Shown here one piece after another: positions 1-10,829 of a stretch of DNA of 64,000 nt. Below the pieces are notes generated by a model. It searched no databases and was not told where the DNA came from. It worked only from the letters and a program-made list of their open reading frames with translations. Position 1 is the first letter of the stretch; each line of letters opens with the position of its first letter. Origin of the DNA: Armigeres subalbatus (taxonomy: Eukaryota > Arthropoda > Insecta > Diptera > Culicidae); assembly GCF_024139115.2 (NCBI RefSeq), contig NC_085140.1, positions 161,536,452-161,600,451 of the forward strand, read 5' to 3'. The translations under genes were made by a program, and so were the position numbers.

Positions 1-81
1 AGCATTGCGGAAGTTCCGGACATACGCATTATTTTTTTTTAAGAATACACCTTAATCATTCAACTTTTTCATGAGTAAACT

Positions 82-320
82 TCTTCTTCTTCAATGGCTC
101 TACATTCCAACAGGAACTTGGCCTGCTTTTGAACTTAGTATTATATTAGCATTTCCTCAGTTATTAATTGAAAGCTTTTCTATGCCCGCCTTTGCATGAT
201 TAAGTACAATGGATACCCAGGGAGTCGAGAATGTTTCCAACCCGAAAACATCCTAGACCGGACCGAGAATCGAACTCGCCATCTCTGGATTGGCACGCAA
301 GGCTACTGGAGACCCCATCC
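82..320 (-). repeat. tRNA-derived SINE, Feilai-like
   Basis: On the minus strand the element begins with a tRNA-like region (GGTCTCCAGTAGCC, then B box GAGTTCGATTCTC). A body follows (CGGGTTGGAAACATTCTCGA), and it ends in an (AAG)n tail that appears on the plus strand as TTCTTCTTCTTC. A 10-bp direct repeat TGAGTAAACT flanks it at 72-81 and 321-330, which fits a target-site duplication. The resemblance to Aedes Feilai SINEs is from memory. Confidence 0.82.
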
Positions 321-330
321 TGAGTAAACT

Positions 331-2060
331 ATAAACTATTAGTCCCAATCAAGGGCTAACAATTATCTTTGCCTCAAACCGGCGAATTCAAGCTTTCTGT
401 GAAAAAAATACGTCTGCATGATTCGGAATTGTGGCTGTTGTTATATCCACCATTCTGTTTTAATTTTGGCACCACTCTAAGTCAATATCAGTCAAACCTC
501 TAAGAGTCGATGTTCTATGACTGTATATCGACTCATGGAAGCCAATTATACCACGTTAAAACATATTTTACTGTTACTGTGATGGCCTCTTCAAAACAGC
601 TTTACAAAAGATTTTCTATTCTCATCTCTATATTTCCATGAGTCGATGGTCCTTCAAGATCGACTCATAGAGGTGAGTACACCAAAATTACACCAAATGA
701 ACGTGATGTCAAACAGCCTTTTTATGTCAAATGAACTGATCTCGGCTTGAAAGCAAATTTAAAAGTTTAAGTAATACTGAGAATACTTGAGTGAATATTT
801 TCGGTTTAGTTCAAATGTAAAACTAATTTCAAATTTATATATTTCCAATCACTTCATTTTGTATATATTATTTATAAAAAATGATGATTGTTTTGGTAGA
901 GAAGAAATTAAAGTGTTTAAAACCATATGATATTTAATATATAAAATAATGCTTTTATAAACTTGAAGACAATCAAGCTTCCAACACAAGCGAACAAATC
1001 ACTTTAATGGTTTCTTGTTTGCCTAGTGGTATAATCCCGCCTTAAGGCTAAATCTAAGAATAAATGGATAGACACTTGTAATCTGTTCATTTTATGAATT
1101 TTGATGATCATGCGAAAATGACATGAGACTGATATAAGAAATGGACGAAAATATACCCAAACATATATATATTTTTATTAATACGTATAAACATCCATAA
1201 GTTATCTAATTCTAAAAAATCATTATCTTATGCTTTATACCTTTATCTAGTGCCGTCATTCACATATTTGTCTCTGTGTTGGCTATATGCGCATAACGAC
1301 AGTATAGGTACATATAATAGCTAAACTAAACTAAACTAAACATCAAATATTTTAAACCACTAAAAAAATCAAATCAATCAAAATAACAGAAGTATTGTTT
1401 TGAAATATCTGAAAACAATTGATTGAGATGTCATCAACTTGCATGTAGAGACACTAAGTGCAAATAGTAATAACAATTGTGGAATGAGTCATTTGAATTG
1501 GTCAGCATATCAAAAATAAAAACTGCTAACTGCCATAAGACGAGTTAGTACGAGGAACTGAAGACGGCCTTACTGTTGAGGTCAAAATACGTATCTGAAA
1601 AGTTACAAACAAATGGTGGAATTAAATGGGATAGTAGTAGCTCGTCTCCTGCAGATATTCCACTCAAAAGTTTTTAATAATTTTCCTATGAAAACTGCTG
1701 TTAATTTGAACAATTTAAATTAGAGTGTAATTTTTTGACTAGTGGGTCGAAAATATTCAAACGTAGTATATAACAATTTCAACATATTTGTAGTTCACTG
1801 CCAAAATTTCAGCCTGATCGGTCATCGGGGAACAAAGTTACAGCTTGTCAAAGTTGACCATTTTGTATGAAAATCGCCCTCCGCTGCTAGTATTCGAAAC
1901 ACAGGTGTACGTACCCTCCCACTTTTTCTCCACTCCTAAAACATGCCAGGACCCCAACAAATGATCCAGCAAAGTTTATCAGACCCAAAGTTATGGAAAT
2001 AAATTAAAAAAAAGATCATTTAGGAACCTGTTAGAGGTTTTTGCCAACTTTTGTATGGAG
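331..2060. other. AT-rich non-coding DNA
   Basis: No gene seen. There is a short (CTAAA)n run at 1321-1340. A degraded MITE fragment at about 1530-1660 (ACTGAAGACGGCCTTACTGT and GGTGGAATTAAATGG) is related to the copies at 13195-13300 and 38885-39010. Confidence 0.6.
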
Positions 2061-2068
2061 TGGAATCA

Positions 2069-2112
2069 CTGTGCACCGGGGCGGGAATCGAACCCACACT
2101 CCATAGCCCATG
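2069..2112 (-). repeat. tRNA-like B-box relic
   Basis: On the minus strand GTGGGTTCGATTCCCGCC is a canonical RNA polymerase III B box with T-arm pairing. I cannot fold a full tRNA around it, so it is probably a SINE or tRNA pseudogene fragment. Confidence 0.4.
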
Positions 2113-2514
2113 CGATAAAATTATAATAAAAATATTATAAAATAAGAAATTTTCTCGAGCTGTAGAATAACACTTTGATGCATTTCCAATAATTCCACAT
2201 ATTTCACCTGATATCACTGTAATTAGCAGGCTGAACTTATCCTAACAACGAATATATAAGACGTTGTAATTTGAACTTTGAGTTTATGGTTCAATTCAGT
2301 TAGCATTGCGAGTAAATGTGTACACAGTTAAAAATTATGAAAATTTCACGCCATATTCATATTTGAACCCTTATTTTTATGTTCAATAACCTTTTGTTTT
2401 ACATCTAACATTTTTTGATTGAAATCTAGAATGCAAGCTCCACAGTAACGGCAACCTGTAATATTGAAAGGCGATGGGAAAGTGAGTAGAATCGAATGGA
2501 GGCTCAAGAGAGGA

Positions 2515-3065
2515 CAATGTTCGAGGTGGCTGAAGAATTCGTGTACTTGGGCTCACTGAGCTCCGATAACGATACCAGCGGAGAAATTCGGAAACGCATC
2601 ATGACAGGAAATCGTACGTACTTTGGACTCCGCATTGCATAAAATTCGGCGTCGTAGCAAACTGGCTATTTACAAAACGCTAATAAGAAAAGTTAGTTCT
2701 CTACGAACACGAGACCTAAACAATGCTCGTGGAGGACCAACGTGCACTGGGAGTTTTCAAAAGGATCTATGGTGGGGTGCAGATGGCGGACGGTACGTGA
2801 AGGAGGCGAATGAACCACGAGTTCTATCTGCTGTTGGGAGAACCATCCATCGGTCACACCGCGAAAATCGGAAGACTGTGGTGGGCCGGACACGTTGCCA
2901 GAAAGTTGGACAGTAATCTGATGAAAATGGTTCTTGAAAGCGATCCGATAGAAACAAGAAGGCGAGGTGCGCTGCAAGCAAGATTGATCGATTACGATTT
3001 TCGGACCCTCCGCAGACTGCGTGGTGGGCGACGTGCAGCCATAGAACGAGCGTTTAGGCTCTTGA
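2515..3065 (+). pseudogene. Old non-LTR retrotransposon fragment, 3' end of RT ORF
   Basis: Broken frames encode pieces of the RT C-terminal region: VAEEFVYLGSLSSDNDTSGE and IRKRIMTGN, then MNHEFYLLLGEPSIGHTAKIG and WWAGHVARKLDSN. They align block by block with the RTE copies in this window but differ at many positions, so this is an older, separate subfamily. There are several frameshifts and no catalytic domain. 3' of it, 3066-3340 shows nothing recognisable. Confidence 0.75.
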
Positions 3066-3340
3066 GGCATATAGCTCTTTAGGCCGCATAACTCTATCGG
3101 CTGTATGTCGGACAAATGACATTTTCGGCTAAACCGTTTTCAACCGTTTCAGCCAAACGTTCTATTCGATCAAATGGTATTCCACTCCACTATGTGATGT
3201 TCGAATAAATAATTTTCCATCGATTGACTTCCGGTCAGACAACCTCCTTTTTGAAAAAAAGTCCCGTTGATTGGATATTCCAGAAAATTCCCCGTGGAAA
3301 TTCCGAAAAATTTCTCAAACAATTTGCAATGTTCTGAAAA

Positions 3341-3480
3341 CTCAGATGTGAATATGTACATTATGTGGATATGTGGAAGATTTTTGATTTGAAAAATGTA
3401 TTGGAGGTAACCACTTTCCCTTCGATGGGACTCACGACCCCCAGTACGCTAGACTGGTGCTACGAAGGACCTCCGTCGGC
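3341..3480 (+). repeat. SINE-like fragment related to the palindrome at 62789
   Basis: It contains TTATGTGGATATGTGGAAGA, then a GATTT...AATGTATTGGAGGTAACC block and CTTTCCCTTCGATGGGACTC, in the order found in one arm of the hairpin near 62.8 kb and its flank. The B box is partly deleted here. Confidence 0.55.
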
Positions 3481-3492
3481 CTTTTCGCAACT

Positions 3493-4027
3493 TAGGGGAA
3501 AAAGGGGCAATATGCCCTAGCTAAGCAAAGACTGCTCTAATTTCTTAGTTGTATTCTTTTCATGGGTATTATTACCTCATGTAACAGTTCAACAATATAG
3601 CTAGCTGATGCTATTTGAAAATTGTAGAAAATCTCAATCGTATTGATGATATTCACATTTCAAAAAAGTGGTGATATTTCGTTGCCGGAAAACTCATGAG
3701 GCAAAACGCCTTCAAGCTGGCAGCTCTTGCTCGCATTACGCAACGGCGAGTCAGCATTCTAGTATAGATTGTGTGTGGAGACGCGTAGTACATTGTAGGT
3801 TAGTCCGCCTAGGGCGTTTTGCCTCACCAAAATGTTAGATGTTTCATCAAAATGTGGAAAATATCGGTTTTTCCAACCTTCCCATCTTTAATTATGGCAC
3901 TTTTTTAGCAAAATCTACATAATTTAATATCTAGTTTCGTTACGGTCATACTAAAAAGGGTAAATATGACGGAATACTCAAAAGGCGTTTTGCCCCGGGG
4001 GAGGGGGTTTTGGGGCCTCTTCCCCTA
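3493..4027 (-). mobile_element. MITE with TAGGGGAA ends (copy 1)
   Basis: The ends read TAGGGGAAAAAGGGGCA at the left and, on the other strand, TAGGGGAAGAGGCCCC at the right. TA lies at each edge, so a TA target is possible. The interior shares long blocks, in inverted orientation, with 52213-52600 (for example GAGGCAAAACGCCTTCAAGC, and CTCATGAG plus GACGCGTAGTACATTGTAGG). No coding capacity is seen. Confidence 0.65.
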
Positions 4028-4901
4028 CCCGGTTTAATGCCCGGAATATAGGCAAAAGTCTCCCATTTAGGCCACGAACTAATGATTTATACTGTTTGGA
4101 GACCGTATGTTTATGATTGAAAATTCAAAAAAGTCTCCCATTTAGGCCAGGAACCTTTTTTTAGTATGAAAATATTCCTTCATCGTTAATAGGAATACTG
4201 TCTAATACATTTACGCTATCATGTTATTTATAATTCTCTCGATTTCAAAAAAGTGAAATAAATATTGTTTTTAAGTGTTCGGAAGGAATTCGGATGATTG
4301 AATATACCTTCTCAACAAAACAAAAATTATTATGAGTAATACCATCTGGCATCATTTTGTCGTGGACCGTGCATATTTTTGTTAACGTCACATTTTCTAC
4401 CGTCCAGAAAGAAAATGAGAGATTAAGATGTCGAGAGATTGAGAGAAAATCGATTATGCCGGGAATTGAATTGAAGTATGTCGGAAAAGCAATCGCTGTG
4501 ACTGAAATACGTGCCACACCTCGTTAATTTTAATCAAATAAAAGCTTTTTCAAACGATGTTTAGCAATAGCTATTTTTGCAGAATTTTTAAGCAGAAGTG
4601 AACCCCATTGCAGTATTACACGGCTACCAAAATTCAGGAAAAGTTGCTTCATGTCATAAACATTAATTAAATAATGCAATCGTACGCATGTTAGGCCGGG
4701 AATGGGGTAAGTAACCCTAGCAGATGCTTTGTTGCTCCTACATCTGACGTTTCGGTTAATTTATTTAACTTTCTTCAAAGGATTAGCCTAACATTTTGTA
4801 GAAGGTTATATAAATTAATCGAAACGTCGCGTCGGATATAGCAACAACGTATTTGCAACTTATTAAGACTGCTATCGCCGAAAGAAATTAGTATTACATA
4901 G
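4028..4901. other. Non-coding DNA
   Basis: AT-rich. A short inverted pair with GACGTTTCGGTTAATTTAT-like words lies at about 4745-4835. No gene is recognised. Confidence 0.5.
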
Positions 4902-4954
4902 TTAACCCTTATGTGAGTGACGGGGTACCCGGGTACCCATTCTGATATTGAAAC

Positions 4955-5014
4955 TTAAATAACTTGTTGTAGGTAAGTTCAAAAACCTACCTACAACAAG
5001 TTATTTAACAAGTT
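4955..5014. repeat. Inverted filler at the 5' junction of RTE copy 1
   Basis: The 21 bases at 4955-4975 (ending TTGTTGTAGGTA) are repeated exactly inverted at 4988-5008. The second copy lies between the target duplication and the start of RTE homology (about 5015). Confidence 0.85.
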
Positions 5015-6564
5015 GAAGCCAACCAGCCCCCACCTTGAGGGAAGTTAAGGATGCCATTCAACAGCTAAAGACCAATAAAGCAGCTGGTAAGGATGGTATC
5101 GGAGCTGAGCTCATCAAGATGGCCCCGGAAAAGCTGGCCACTTGCCTGCACAAACTGATAGTCAGAATCTGGGAAACCGAACAGCTACCGGAGGAGTTGA
5201 AGGAAGGGGTTATATGCCCCATCTACAAGAAAGGCGACAAACTGGAGTGTGAGAACTTTCGAGCGATCACCATCCTTAATGCCGCCTACAAAGTGATATC
5301 CAAGATCATCTTCCGTCGTCTGTCACCATTAGTAAACGAGTTCGTGGGAAGTTATCAAGCCGGCTTCGTTGACGGCCGCTCGACAACGGACCAGATCTTT
5401 ACTGTACGGCAAATCCTTCAAAAATGCCGTGAATACCAGGACCCAACGCACCATCTGTTCGTTGATTTCAAGGCGGCATACGACAGTATAGACCGCTTAG
5501 AGCTATGGAAAATTATGGACGATCCCTGGGAAGCTTACCAGACTGATCAAAGCAACAGTGGATGGTGTGCAAAACTGTGTGAAGATTTCGGGCGAACACT
5601 CCAGTTCGTTCGAATCGCGCCGGGGACTAAGACAAGGTGATGGACTTTCGTGCCTGTTGTTCAACATTGCGCTAGGAGGTGTCATACGGAGAGCCGGGTG
5701 GAACAGCCGGGGTACGATTTTCAACAGATCCAGTCAATTTATTTGCTTCGCGGATGACATGGACATTGTTGGCCGAACATTTGCAAAGGTGGCAGAACTG
5801 TACACCCGCCTGAAACGTGAAGCAACAAAAGTTGGACTGGTGGTGAATGCGTCAAAGACAAAGTACATGCTTGTGGGCGGAACAGAGCGCGACAGGGCCC
5901 GCCTGGGAAGCAGTGTTACGATAGACGGAAATACCTTCGAGGTGGTCGAGGAATTCGTCTACCTCGGTTCCTTGCTAACGGCTGACAACAACGTTGGTCG
6001 TGAATTACGAAGGCGCATCATCTGTGGAAGTCGGGCCTACTACGGGCTCCGAAAGAAACTGCGGTCGAAAAAGCTTCGACACCGCACCAACTGTGTCATG
6101 TACAAGAAGCTTGGAAGACAGGTTGTCTTCTACGGACATGAAACATGGACAACGCTCGAGGAGGACTTGCAAGCACTCAGGTATTCGAGAGACGGGTGCT
6201 TAGGACCATCTTTGGCGGTGTGCAAGAAGACGGTGTGTGGCGGCAAAGAATGAACCATGAGCTCGCCCAACTCTACGGCGAACCCAGTATCCAGAAGGTA
6301 GCTAAAGCCGGAAGGGTACGATGGGCAGGACATGTTGCAAGAATGCCGGACAGCAACCCTGCAAAGATGGTGTTCGCTTCCGATCCGGCAGGTACGAGAC
6401 GGCGTGGAGCGCAGCGAGCGAGATGGGCAGACCAGGTGCAGAACGACTTGGCGAGCGTGGGGCGTATCCGAGGATGGAGAGATGCGGCCTCGAACCGTGT
6501 ATTGTGGCGTCAAATTGTTGATTCAGTGTTATCTGTTTAGATGTTAACTAAATAAATGAAAAGA
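5015..6564 (+). mobile_element. RTE-clade non-LTR retrotransposon, copy 1, 5'-truncated
   Basis: Contains the RT half of the element, ending GTTATCTGTTTAGATGTTAA and a short AAATAAATGAAAAG tail. It is flanked by a 13-bp direct repeat AGGTAAGTTCAAA at 4971-4983 and 6565-6577, a target-site duplication. The 5' truncation falls in the linker between endonuclease and RT. It sits inside the TTAA element, so it is younger than that insertion. Confidence 0.93.
5035..6540 (+). pseudogene. RTE reverse transcriptase, frameshifted
   Basis: RT copies the element's RNA at the nicked target (target-primed reverse transcription). Motifs in order: FRAITILNAAYK, GFVDGRSTTDQIF, LFVDFKAAYDSID (motif A Asp), then a frameshift after WKIMD at about 5520. 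In another frame follow ESRRGLRQGDGLSCLLFN (motif B), CFADDMDIVGR (motif C, FADD at 5747-5758) and VVNASKTKYML. The 3' part shifts frame again near 6150 and gives RVRWAGHVARMPDS. The Asp residues are present but the ORF is broken at least twice, so the copy is inactive. The absence of an upstream endonuclease is due to 5' truncation. Confidence 0.92.
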
Positions 6565-6839
6565 AGGTAAGTTCAAATACTATGAAACTTTCTGACATCT
6601 CGTGGAATGTTGAGACGAAGCGACGGGCAAAGTTTGAGGTCTAGGTTCCTATTAGAGCGCTTATTAGGGGTCGAAAACTATTTATACCCCTTAAACGGGT
6701 GACGGGGTACCGGGTACCCAACCATATAACAGTGGGCCTGTATATTTATATAAGTGTTTGATTATATGAATCTTTGCGTATGTCACTGGGACAAAGGGTG
6801 CTCAAGTGCATGTATGTATTTTTGGAGGTGTGTGTGTTG

Positions 6840-8235
6840 AAGGCCACCGGGATCCAGAACACCCGACGAGATTTTTTTAGAATTATTTTCTACCGAACCC
6901 TGACTATAAAATTGATGCTTTGACCTACATACGGACCATTGTGTCCACTGGGTGGTCCCCCGGAAGATCCAGAATATCCGTAAAAATGGTCAACTCGTAA
7001 AATCCATCGTACAGCGACGGGATTTTTTTAGAATTATTTTCTGCCGAACCCTGAGTATGGAATTGATGCTTCGACCTACATACGGACCATTGTGTCCACT
7101 GGGTGGTCCCCCGGAAGATCCAGAACATCCGTGAAAATAGTCAATTCGTAAATTCCATCGTACAGCGACGAGATTTTTTTTAGAATTATTTTGTGCCGAG
7201 CCCTGACTATGAAATTGATGCTTTGTCCCACATATGGCCCATTGTGTCCACTGGGTGGTCCCCAGGAAGATCCAGAACATCCGTGAAAATGGTCAATTCG
7301 CTAATTCCACTGAAAGCAACGGGGTTTTTTAAGAACTATTTTCTGCCGAACCCTGAGTATGGATTTGATGCTTATTGACCATTGTGTCCACTGGGGCGTC
7401 CCCAGAAGATCCGGAATATCCTTAAAAATGGTCAACTCGTAAAATCCATCGCACAGCGACGAGATTTTTTTAGAATTATTTTCTTAGAAGCATTTTTTTC
7501 CGAATCCTGAACATAGAATTGATGTTTTCATTCACATACGGACCATTGTGTTCACTGGTTGGTCCCCTGAAAGATCCGGAACATCCGTAAAAATGATCAA
7601 TTCGAATATTCCATAGTAAATCGACGGGATTTTTTAGAACCATTTTCTGCCGAACCCTGAGCATGGAATTGATGCTTTGACCCACATACGGACCATTGTG
7701 TCCACTGGGTTGTCCCCTGGAATATCCGGAACATCCATAGGAATGGTCAATTAGTAAATTTCATCGTGATGCGTAAGGTTTTTATTTTAAACCATTTGTT
7801 GTCAAACCTTGAGCATAAAATTAATGCTTTGACCCACAAACGGACAATTGTGTCTTTTGGGAGGTCCCCTGGAAAAACCGGATTTCCCTTAAAAATGGTC
7901 AATACGCGAACTGAAGCGACGTCATTTTCATAAAACCAATTTTTTTCGAACTATATGCGTCAAAGCATCAATTTCATACTTAGGGTTCGGCAGAAAATGG
8001 TTCTAAAAAAATCCCACCGCTCCAGAAGGAAAAAATCGAATTGACCATTTTTAAGGATGTTCCGGATCTTCCAGGGGACCACCCAGTGGACAGAATGTTA
8101 CAAATGTGGGTCAAAGCTTCGATTCCATGCTCAGGGAACGACAGAAAATGGTTTTAAAAAAATCCCGTTGTTTTACGATGGATTTTACGAATTGACCATT
8201 TTTACGGATGTTCCGGATCTTCCTGGGGTTACCAG
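6840..8235. repeat. Tandem array of about 150-bp units, last two inverted
   Basis: About seven direct units spaced near 150 bases are marked by GGACCATTGTGTCCACTGGG and the GGTCCCC...GAAGATCC block at about 6952, 7103, 7252, 7392, 7557, 7707 and 7862. They are followed at about 7960-8235 by two units in the opposite orientation. Repeated open frames here (containing TTQWTQW or FTDVPDLPG) come from the repeat and are not genes. Confidence 0.85.
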
Positions 8236-8244
8236 TGGCCTCTG

Positions 8245-8345
8245 AATACACACACTTCTCTGAAACCACACTCACACACATGCGCATACATAGACACAGC
8301 GATACACACCAACATACACACATACAAACACCCACAGACACATAA
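8245..8345. repeat. Degenerate CA-rich simple repeat
   Basis: Interrupted CACACA/CATACA runs just inside the right end of the TTAA element. Confidence 0.8.
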
Positions 8346-8420
8346 ATGCCCATTGTAAGGCGGTTGGGTACCCCGTCACCCATCTACGGTGGGAAAAATC
8401 GTCACTCACATAAGGGTTAA

Positions 8421-9369
8421 AAAAAATCTTGGAAATTTAGAACAATTTCTTTAACAATTCCAAAAAAGAAATCTGTTGAATTACTGTATATTTTTTTGGA
8501 GCTACCGGAGAATTTCTCGTGTAAATTTTATTGAGTTTCCTGCGAAATTTGTCCCATGAATTTGCAAAGGAATTTCCGAAGTATATTTGTTGAAACTTTG
8601 GAACAATTCCCGTAGAAGTTTAAAACAATTCCTCGTAGACATTTTTGCCACGGAAATTCCAAAAAAAATACGAGGTTATTTTTATCAAAAATTCCGTACA
8701 TTCATTTGGAAATATCAATCAATTTTCTTTGGAAACTCCCATCAGATCTCTCTGAGTTGTTCCAACGAATCTCCCATTGAAATTTATACGAAATTAGACT
8801 TACAGTAATATTTAACAGATTTTCCCGTCAATGTCTTCAAAATATTCGGAAAAGCCATAAAACAATCTTTGGGATCCGAAGACAATCAACAATTTTCCAC
8901 GCCGATTCACGCTTTCGCCACCGCCGGTTTTCGCCGAAAAGGTCCCCGCCGCTGACCAAAGTTATGACATTTTTGAACCGGTGTACACCTATAACTCTAT
9001 TTTTTAGAATATAATATTTTTACTAACGATATAAAACAAATACATGATAAAATCGATTATTCAAAGTTATTCGGAAAATCAAACATCCGTGAGTAATGAA
9101 TCAATCAAAGTTTTTCTTTGATAGAGTTGGCCTATTGGTCAATATATGATGAGTGAAACCCCCATCAAAAAATAAATATAATCCATTAGGCCCCATAACA
9201 GCCATAACTTTGGATATTGCACTAATAAAATCATAAGATTGAAAATTAATGGATTGTTGTTCCAAAAAACAAAAAACTTTTGCCAGCGATAAAAGTTCTC
9301 TGGAAAGCACGTTCTTGCAAAATGTCAAATTATAAATGCATGATAATTCTTTATACAAATATTAGAATG
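8421..9369. other. AT-rich non-coding DNA
   Basis: It contains short repeated words around GGAATTTC/GGAACAATTCC (8420-8790) that suggest an old degenerate repeat. No gene is seen. Confidence 0.5.
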
Positions 9370-9564
9370 TAGGAGAACAGACGGCTTTGGCAGGTTTTGT
9401 TCTATTATTGGCAGGGGGGTTTTTGTCGACCGAATTTTATGAAATTTGTCCACAATATTCTTTGATGTGCAAAGAATATTTGGGCCAAATTTGAGCATAA
9501 TCAGTTATAAAAAACCCATCTGCCAATAATAGAACAAAACCTGCCAAAGCTGTCATAACCCCTA
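9370..9564. mobile_element. Hairpin MITE, TTTGGCAGGTTTTG family (copy 1)
   Basis: Inverted ends carry GGCTTTGGCAGGTTTTGTTC and TATTATTGGCAG at the left, with their inverted counterparts at the right (9525-9564). It is 195 bases and non-coding. TA lies at both edges. A second copy is at 20670-20863. Confidence 0.8.
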
Positions 9565-10694
9565 CTTGTGGTCATAATAATTGGTTTAGATAAAAAAATT
9601 CCGATATAAAAAAATATAGCTTTCGAATCTACGGATAATTGCACTCGGTTGTAGCTTATTTAAATATTAGGCCAACACTTGCTAAATCAAAATTGGCTCC
9701 TTCTGAGCGCATTTTTATTTAACTCGTGAAATGGAATGCAGAATAAAAAAGCAGCAAAAATGACCACCAAAAACTGGAGCCTCATTGTGCATCTCCTTTC
9801 GATAGTCCTTTCGTATGACAGTTTGCATTCTTTGCTCGTTTCGAGTCGAGGTGCACAATGCCACCCCTGGTTTGTCAATACTAAAAGTTCGTAAAGTTAC
9901 TAGACTTTTAAACTAAAAGTGAACTCAAATAAACAGAGCCAAAGGAGTGAACTCAAATAAGGTGCCAAAAAATTACTAAATATAGGCCCAGATTTTTTAC
10001 ACAGTTCAGCCGATTAAAATTTAAAAAATCTAGGTGTACCTTTTTCTACTACGAATGGAAACCGTTAAGAAACGGCACCTAAAATCCGTTTACTGGATTT
10101 AACTTCTTTAGGCTTTCAGGGTTCTCATGGCCCTCAATCGCTCGCTTACGTTGACAAGAACAAGTATGTCCTTTTCGCTAGGGTAAGATTTTTTCTTGTA
10201 TTCGCCTTTGCCGAAGGTAGAAATTGTTAGTTTACAAGTCAGTCATTCTTTTAATTTAATCTTAATTCGTGAAATAGTAAGATTTCGAATTTAGAACTGT
10301 AGTTTGGTTGTCAATATTGGAAAATTAATACTTATTTGGAATTATGGATTGCCCTTTCCAGTTTTATTCAAATTGTTATATACTTCCTAAATTTGAAGCT
10401 GAAATGCAATCACTAAACAACATTTATTGTCGACACTTAATTCGACACCCACGGGGTTTTCATCCATGAGCTAACATCTGAATGTGAACGATTGAACCCG
10501 CCAATGCCAACACATAGTGCACATAATTTTAATTATGTTCATCAGTTTACTCAAACATTCCTTTGCTCCAAAGAAAATCATAATTATTTTACAAGCGCAG
10601 TTACTTTCCTTTGAAGTATTCAAATATTACCATCGTCATATCTGTGTCTACAAATGTTTTCATGGTATTCACCCTTTGAAACACACAATTCCAG
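9565..10694. other. Non-coding DNA
   Basis: AT-rich and single-copy in appearance. No gene or repeat is recognised. Confidence 0.5.
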
Positions 10695-10817
10695 TTATTT
10701 TAGAAATCTAACCACTAGTTGAGAAAATATGTGCATTCCTGGCGGAGCGATAGTGGGCGTTGATGGTGGTGGAGGTGGTGGTGATGGTGGTTCCAGCAAA
10801 CCAACCCGCATGTCGAG
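10695..10817 (-). CDS. Possible alternative last exon of Shal
   Basis: On the minus strand a TTTCAG at 10823-10818 is followed by an open frame of 40 codons and a TAA stop at 10697-10695. Read in phase 0, the phase left by the 12083 donor, it begins LDMRVGLLEP and continues with a Pro/Ser run, then TPTIAPPGMHIFSQLVVRFLK. The proline run comes from a GGTGGT-type simple repeat on the plus strand (10764-10795), so it could be chance. Support: correct strand, correct phase, a plausible acceptor, a stop, and a single-copy, locally GC-richer setting. Against: weak polypyrimidine tract, no match to the Drosophila C-terminus I remember, and low complexity. Another frame here reads a Thr-rich peptide (TTITTTSTTINAHYRS), also unproven. 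Confidence 0.28.
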   Translation of the reverse strand, partial: LDMRVGLLEPPSPPPPPPSTPTIAPPGMHIFSQLVVRFLK

Positions 10818-10829
10818 CTGAAACCGTAC

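Larger units (their letters stand above)
4906..8416. mobile_element. TTAA-flanked terminal-inverted-repeat element, piggyBac-like and non-autonomous
   Basis: The 17-bp CCCTTATGTGAGTGACG at 4906-4922 is repeated inverted at 8400-8416. TTAA directly abuts both ends (4902-4905 and 8417-8420). TTAA duplication and CCC-starting ends are characteristic of the piggyBac superfamily. A further motif, GGGTGACGGGGTACC, occurs next to each end and again at 6695. No transposase is seen. The interior is a truncated RTE insertion (5015-6564), an array of about 150-bp units (6840-8230) and CA-rich DNA (8245-8340). Confidence 0.7.

Noticed and set aside
6925..8245. Short frames with TTQWTQW and LPG repeats as a repeat protein
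   Set aside because: They arise on both strands from the 150-bp tandem unit and are interrupted at each unit.
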